Below, piece after piece: positions 60,253 through 64,000 of a DNA stretch of 64,000 bases (position 1 is its first letter; each line of letters opens with the position of its first letter). The position numbers and the translations under genes were made by a program. The DNA lies in contig NZ_SHLD01000001.1 in assembly GCF_004217615.1 (NCBI RefSeq), forward strand, positions 6,944,001 to 7,008,000, written 5' to 3'. The notes under the pieces were generated by a model. The model was not told where the DNA came from. It saw only the letters and a list, made by a program, of their open reading frames with translations, and did no database searches. Origin of the DNA: Micromonospora kangleipakensis (lineage in GTDB: Bacteria > Actinomycetota > Actinomycetes > Mycobacteriales > Micromonosporaceae).

Positions 60253-60963
60253 TCAGAACAGCGTCAATTCCGGGTCGGTCTCCGGGCGGGCCAGCGGAAC
60301 CCGGACGGTCAGGCCGGGGCCGTCGTTGCGGACGTCACCCACCGCCGGGGAGACCGGCCGGATCTCCAGCCCGGCGAGCCAGGCCGTCGACGGCGGGGCG
60401 AGCAGCGCGGCGGGCTCGTCGGTCGGGGCGAGCCAGGCGGCCCAGCGTTCCCGGGGCAGCAGCAGCGGCATCCGGTCGTGCACCTCGGCCAGCTCGCCGA
60501 CGGCCGCCGTGGTGAGCACGCTGAAGGTGAGCAGCGGGCTGCCCGTCGCCTCCCAGACCGACCAGATGCCGGCGAAGGCGAGCACCGACCCGTCCGTCGG
60601 CGTCATGTAGTAGGGCTGCCGGCGACCGCCGGGCTCCCGGACCCACTCGTACCAGCCGTCGGCGGGGAGCAGGCAGCGGCGGCGGGCGAAGGACGGGGCG
60701 TAGGCCCGGCTGGTGGCGATCGTCTCGGCCCGCGCGTTGATCATGCGGGCCGCGCCGGTGGCGCTGCGGGACCAGTGCGGGACCAGGCCCCAGCGGCCGA
60801 CGGAGAGCGCCCGGTGCCCCTCCGGCGCCAGCCGGACCAGCGGCACCAGGTCGGTCGGGGCGACGTTGAAGTCCGGGCCGACCGCGCCGCCGGTCTCGTC
60901 GTACGACTCGAACAGCGCGCTCAGGTCGCCCGCGCTCCGGGTCGTCGCGTACCTCCCGCACAT
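60253..60963 (-). CDS. SRAP-domain abasic-site-processing protein (HMCES/YedK-like)
   Basis: The 236-residue protein starts MCGRYATT, so Cys2 becomes N-terminal after Met removal and crosslinks to abasic sites in single-stranded DNA. The family residues follow: FNVAPTD, MINARAETI, GWYEW, and the His in EVHDRMPLLL. It protects replication forks from abasic-site cleavage. Mycobacteria carry the homologue Rv3226c next to aroA, as here. The ATG at 60963 has TAGCGT 6 nt upstream. Confidence 0.94.
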   Translation of the reverse strand: MCGRYATTRSAGDLSALFESYDETGGAVGPDFNVAPTDLVPLVRLAPEGHRALSVGRWGLVPHWSRSATGAARMINARAETIATSRAYAPSFARRRCLLPADGWYEWVREPGGRRQPYYMTPTDGSVLAFAGIWSVWEATGSPLLTFSVLTTAAVGELAEVHDRMPLLLPRERWAAWLAPTDEPAALLAPPSTAWLAGLEIRPVSPAVGDVRNDGPGLTVRVPLARPETDPELTLF

Positions 60964-60969
60964 GGCGCA

Positions 60970-60975
60970 ACGCTA
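60970..60975 (-). promoter_or_regulatory. -10 hexamer TAGCGT of the SRAP gene (leaderless)
   Basis: TAGCGT on the minus strand lies 6 nt before the ATG at 60963. Confidence 0.45.
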
Positions 60976-61052
60976 ACGCGCCGCCGGCCTCCCGGCTGTC
61001 CCGCCAACCGGGAGTGGGCCCGGCGGCCGGCTCCATCCGCCGTCGGACTTGG

Positions 61053-61058
61053 CAGAAT
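61053..61058 (+). promoter_or_regulatory. -10 hexamer CAGAAT of aroA (leaderless)
   Basis: CAGAAT lies 6 nt before the GTG at 61065, arguing for that start over the GTG at 61059. Confidence 0.45.
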
Positions 61059-61064
61059 GTGACC

Positions 61065-62366
61065 GTGGGGAATCTGACCGCGACCCGGCCGCCGCAGCCG
61101 TGGACCGCACCGACCGCCAGCGATCCGGTCGCCACGACGCTGCGCCTGCCCGGTTCCAAGTCGATGACCGCGCGGGCCCTGGTGCTCAGCGCGCTGGCCG
61201 GTGGCCCGTCGACGCTGGGCGGGCCGCTGCGCGCCCGGGACACCGAGCTGATGGCGGGCGGGCTGCGCGCCCTCGGCGCGCACATGTCGATCTCCGACGA
61301 CGACCGCTGGCTGGTCCGGCCGCACCGGCTGGTCGGCCCCGCGCACGTCGACGTCGGCCTGGCCGGCACGGTGATGCGCTTCCTCCCGCCGGTCGCCGGC
61401 CTGGCCGAGGGGCGGGTCACCTTCGACGGCGACCCGCAGGCCCGGGTCCGCCCGCTCGGCCCGCTGATCGGGGCACTGCGCTCCCTCGGCGTACGCATCG
61501 ACACCCCGGCCACCGGCAGCCTGCCGCTGACGGTCCTCGGCGCCGGCCGGGTCGCCGGCGGCGAGGTGGTCATCGACGCCTCCGCCTCCAGCCAGCTCGT
61601 CTCCGGGCTGCTGCTGGCCGCCCCGCGGTTCGACCGGGGCGTGGTGGTCCGGCACGAGGGCCCGCCGGTCCCCTCCGCGCCGCACCTGCGGATGACCGTG
61701 CAGATGCTCCGCGCCGCCGGGGCGGCGGTCGACGACAGCGTGCCCGACGTCTGGACGGTCGAGCCGGGGCCGCTGAGCGGGCGCGGCTGGGAGATCGAGC
61801 CGGACCTCTCCGGCGCGGTGCCGTTCTTCGCCGCCGCGCTGGTCACCGGCGGTGAGGTGACCCTGCAGGGCTGGCCACGCAGCAGCATGCAGCCCGTCGA
61901 GCAGCTCCGCGCGCTGCTGCACCGGATGGGCGGCGAGGTGACGCTGACCACCGGCGGGCTCACCGTCCGCGGCACCGGCACCGTGCACGGCCTGGACGCC
62001 GATCTCTCCGACGTCAGCGAGCTGACCCCGGTGCTGACCGCGCTGGCCATGCTCGCCGACTCACCGTCCCGGCTGACCGGGGTCGGGCACATCCGGGGGC
62101 ACGAGACCGACCGGATCGCCGCGCTGGCCCGGGAGTTCACCGCGCTCGGCGCGGACATCACCGAGTCGGCCGACGGGCTGGAGATCCGCCCCCGCCCGCT
62201 GCGCGGCGGGACCTTCCGGACGTACGCGGACCACCGGATGGCGCACGCCGCCGCGGTGACCGGGCTGGCCGTACCGGGCATCGAGGTGGACGACGTGGCG
62301 TGCACCTCGAAGACCATGCCCGAGTTTCCGGCACTATGGTCAGGAATGGTGACCGGCAAGAGCTGA
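61065..62366 (+). CDS. aroA: 3-phosphoshikimate 1-carboxyvinyltransferase (EPSP synthase)
   Basis: The 433-residue two-domain enzyme joins phosphoenolpyruvate to shikimate-3-phosphate in aromatic amino acid synthesis. Motifs are LPGSKSMTARALVLSALA, the GLAGTVMRFLPP region (class II-like variation of GNAGT), DASASSQLVSG and the C-terminal HETDRIAALAREF and TYADHRMAHA. It is followed 18 bases later by rsgA in the same direction, an operon also seen in mycobacteria. Confidence 0.95.
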   Translation: MGNLTATRPPQPWTAPTASDPVATTLRLPGSKSMTARALVLSALAGGPSTLGGPLRARDTELMAGGLRALGAHMSISDDDRWLVRPHRLVGPAHVDVGLAGTVMRFLPPVAGLAEGRVTFDGDPQARVRPLGPLIGALRSLGVRIDTPATGSLPLTVLGAGRVAGGEVVIDASASSQLVSGLLLAAPRFDRGVVVRHEGPPVPSAPHLRMTVQMLRAAGAAVDDSVPDVWTVEPGPLSGRGWEIEPDLSGAVPFFAAALVTGGEVTLQGWPRSSMQPVEQLRALLHRMGGEVTLTTGGLTVRGTGTVHGLDADLSDVSELTPVLTALAMLADSPSRLTGVGHIRGHETDRIAALAREFTALGADITESADGLEIRPRPLRGGTFRTYADHRMAHAAAVTGLAVPGIEVDDVACTSKTMPEFPALWSGMVTGKS

Positions 62367-62384
62367 CGCGACAGGGGGCAGGTC

Positions 62385-63497
62385 CTGGCGACCAAACGGC
62401 GCGAGTACGACGAGGACGACGTACGGGTCCGACCCGGGAAGCCCTCGCGCCCGCGTACGCGCACCCGCCCGCTGCACGCCGAGGCGGTCGACGGTTTCGT
62501 GATCGCCGTGGACCGGGGCCGCTACACCTGCGTACGACCGGACGCCGGGCCGGACGACCCGACCATCACCGCGATGCGGGCCCGCGAGCTGGGCCGCAAG
62601 TCGGTGGTGGTGGGCGACCGGGTCGGGCTGGTCGGGGACACCTCCGGCGCGCCCGGGGCGCTGGCCCGGATCGTCCGGATCGCCGAACGCGGGTCCGTGC
62701 TGCGGCGCACCGCCGAGGACGACGCGACCACCGCCGAGGGGCGGCTGGAGCGGGTCGTGGTGGCCAACGCCGACCAGTTGGTGATCGTCAGCGCGCTGGC
62801 CGACCCCCCGCCGCGCACCGGGTTCATCGACCGCTGCCTGGTGGCCGCGTACGACGCGGACATCGAGCCGCTGCTCTGCCTGACCAAGGCGGACCTGGCC
62901 GGCCCGGAGGCGGTGCTCGGCTACTACACCGAGCTGGAGCTGCCGTACGTGCTGATCCGTCCGGATTCGGACCTGGACGCGCTGCGCGCGTTGCTCGCCG
63001 GCCGGATCTCGGTCCTGGTGGGGCACTCCGGGGTCGGCAAGTCGACGCTGGTCAACCGGCTGGTGCCGGAGGCCGCGCGGGCGGTCGGCGTGGTCAGCGC
63101 GATCGGCCGCGGCCGGCACACCTCGACCAGCGCCGTGGCGCTGCGGCTGCCGCCCACGCCCGGGGCGAAGGGCGACCCCGGGTGGATCGTCGACACCCCC
63201 GGGGTGCGCAGCTTCGGGCTGGCGCACGTCTCCGCGGAGAGCCTGCTGCACGGCTTCCCCGACCTGGTGGAGGCGACGGTCGACTGCCCGGCGAACTGCC
63301 AGCACACCGCCGATGAGGCGGACTGCGCGCTGGACGCCTGGGTGGCCGCCGGCAAGGCCGACCCGCGCCGGCTGGCGTCGTACCGCCGGCTGCTGGCCTC
63401 CCGCAGCGGCGAGGGCGACGCGCGCGGGGAGGCCGAGCACCGCGGGCCCGGCGAGGGTGACCAGCGCGGGCCGGACGCGCCGCCCGCCGGATCCTGA
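62385..63497 (+). CDS. rsgA: Ribosome small-subunit-dependent GTPase A, probable CTG start
   Basis: The 370-residue circularly permuted GTPase has an OB fold, then G4 LTKAD, G1 GHSGVGKSTLVN and G3 VDTPGVRS. The zinc site is DCPANCQH with a further Cys. It releases maturation factors from the 30S subunit. The conserved N-terminus ATKRREYDEDDVRVRPG is encoded from 62388, and the codon before it is CTG (62385-62387), with AGGGGG about 6 nt upstream. The nearest usual start is GTG 62499, which would remove 38 conserved residues. Confidence 0.88.
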   Translation: MATKRREYDEDDVRVRPGKPSRPRTRTRPLHAEAVDGFVIAVDRGRYTCVRPDAGPDDPTITAMRARELGRKSVVVGDRVGLVGDTSGAPGALARIVRIAERGSVLRRTAEDDATTAEGRLERVVVANADQLVIVSALADPPPRTGFIDRCLVAAYDADIEPLLCLTKADLAGPEAVLGYYTELELPYVLIRPDSDLDALRALLAGRISVLVGHSGVGKSTLVNRLVPEAARAVGVVSAIGRGRHTSTSAVALRLPPTPGAKGDPGWIVDTPGVRSFGLAHVSAESLLHGFPDLVEATVDCPANCQHTADEADCALDAWVAAGKADPRRLASYRRLLASRSGEGDARGEAEHRGPGEGDQRGPDAPPAGS

Positions 63498-63512
63498 CCC
63501 GGCGGCCGCCAC

Positions 63513-63518
63513 TACCGT
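63513..63518 (+). promoter_or_regulatory. -10 hexamer TACCGT of the hisN-like gene (leaderless)
   Basis: TACCGT lies exactly 7 nt before the ATG at 63526. Confidence 0.5.
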
Positions 63519-63525
63519 TTCCGGC

Positions 63526-64000
63526 ATGACCGGGTACGCCGACGACCTCGCTCTCGCCCACCTGCTCGCCGACACCGCCGACGCCATCTCCATGGCCCGG
63601 TTCCGCGCCCTCGACCTGCGGGTCGAGTCGAAGCCGGACCTGACCCCGGTCTCCGACGCGGACACCGCGGTCGAGCGGGAGATCCGCGCCCTGCTGGCCG
63701 GGCACCGGCCGGGCGACGGCCTGCTCGGCGAGGAGTACGGCGAGCAGCCGGCCGCCGGGCCCGGCGGGCGGCGCTGGGTGATCGACCCGATCGACGGCAC
63801 CAAGAACTTCGTCCGGGGCGTGCCGGTCTGGGCCACCCTGATCGCCCTGCTCGAGGGGGACCGCCCGGTGCTCGGCCTGGTCTCCGCCCCGGCGCTGGGC
63901 CGCCGCTGGTGGGCCGCGACGGGCGCGGGCGCGTACGCCGGCCCGGACGCCGCCGCCGGCACGCCGATCCGGGTCTCCGGGGTCCGGGACCTCGCCGACG
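63526..64000 (+). CDS. hisN: Inositol-monophosphatase-family phosphatase, histidinol-phosphatase-like (3' truncated by window)
   Basis: The first 158 residues show the IMPase metal sites: SKPDLTPVSDADTAVE, GLLGEEYGE and the signature WVIDPIDGTKNFVRGVP. The FVRGVPVW form and length to this point fit HisN (Rv3137-like), which dephosphorylates histidinol phosphate. Inositol or other sugar phosphates cannot be excluded from the visible part. The frame runs off the right edge. Confidence 0.85.
   Translation, partial: MTGYADDLALAHLLADTADAISMARFRALDLRVESKPDLTPVSDADTAVEREIRALLAGHRPGDGLLGEEYGEQPAAGPGGRRWVIDPIDGTKNFVRGVPVWATLIALLEGDRPVLGLVSAPALGRRWWAATGAGAYAGPDAAAGTPIRVSGVRDLAD

Overview
This is a 64 kb stretch of very GC-rich chromosome with strong G/C bias at third codon positions and many GTG starts. 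WhiB proteins, a SigH/SigR-RsrA pair, a fused 2-oxoglutarate decarboxylase (Kgd) and a nickel superoxide dismutase mark it as actinobacterial. Interspersed motifs and gene content fit Micromonosporaceae, probably Micromonospora (inference). I see no rRNA, tRNA, CRISPR array, transposase or prophage. The window looks like conserved core chromosome rather than an island.

Layout. 1-3077: the end of an unknown gene, an APH(6)-like kinase, a Nei-type DNA glycosylase and a membrane protein. 3442-5477: an arginine-catabolism pair (DDAH-like hydrolase, rocD). 5639-11800: FHA protein, pterin dehydratase, fatty acid desaturase and a giant SCO7613-like membrane protein. 11848-16392: cutA, a PlsC-like acyltransferase coupled to a patatin, a GT4 glycosyltransferase and a BON protein. 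16556-20435: response regulator, sensor kinase and HtrA protease. 20522-21984: a PadR/DUF4097 operon with a visible operator. 22087-23735: an olsB-olsA-like pair predicted to make ornithine lipid. 23960-26546: hotdog protein and an ABC-2 transporter. 26808-34890: central metabolism (kgd, pta, ackA) with small and membrane proteins. 35077-39632: a tail-anchored peptide, two paralogous lipoprotein hydrolases, a quinone-oxidoreductase-like protein and malic enzyme. 39772-41572: nickel SOD with its maturation protease, a GNAT and a UsfX/RsbW-type anti-sigma factor.

41609-63497 carries a block recalling the Mycobacterium tuberculosis Rv3219-Rv3228 neighbourhood: whiB1, pdtaS, biotinylated TB7.3-like protein, bL37, rshA, sigH, a SRAP protein, aroA and rsgA. 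Inserted in it is a sulfur-assimilation operon (leader peptide, sulfite reductase, zinc-ribbon protein, cysH, chelatase) resembling nirA-cysH-che1. Also inserted are a GT39-like membrane enzyme, a SIS protein, a TPR protein and a TetR/DHA2-efflux pair. A histidinol-phosphatase-like gene runs off the right end.

The regulatory sequence is unusually readable. At least sixteen genes have an xANNNT hexamer 6-7 nt before the start codon, the signature of leaderless transcripts. A perfect SigR-type promoter (GGAAT-N18-GTT) precedes an extended SigH start, predicting an autoinduced long isoform. Two GTGA-N6-TCAC palindromes precede whiB1. A PadR operator overlaps its own promoter, and tandem palindromes separate tetR from the efflux pump. 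I found no clearly unprecedented multi-gene system. The most valuable items are these regulatory elements, several short genes (leader peptide, bL37, zinc ribbon, DUF6104-like) and a probable CTG start for rsgA.
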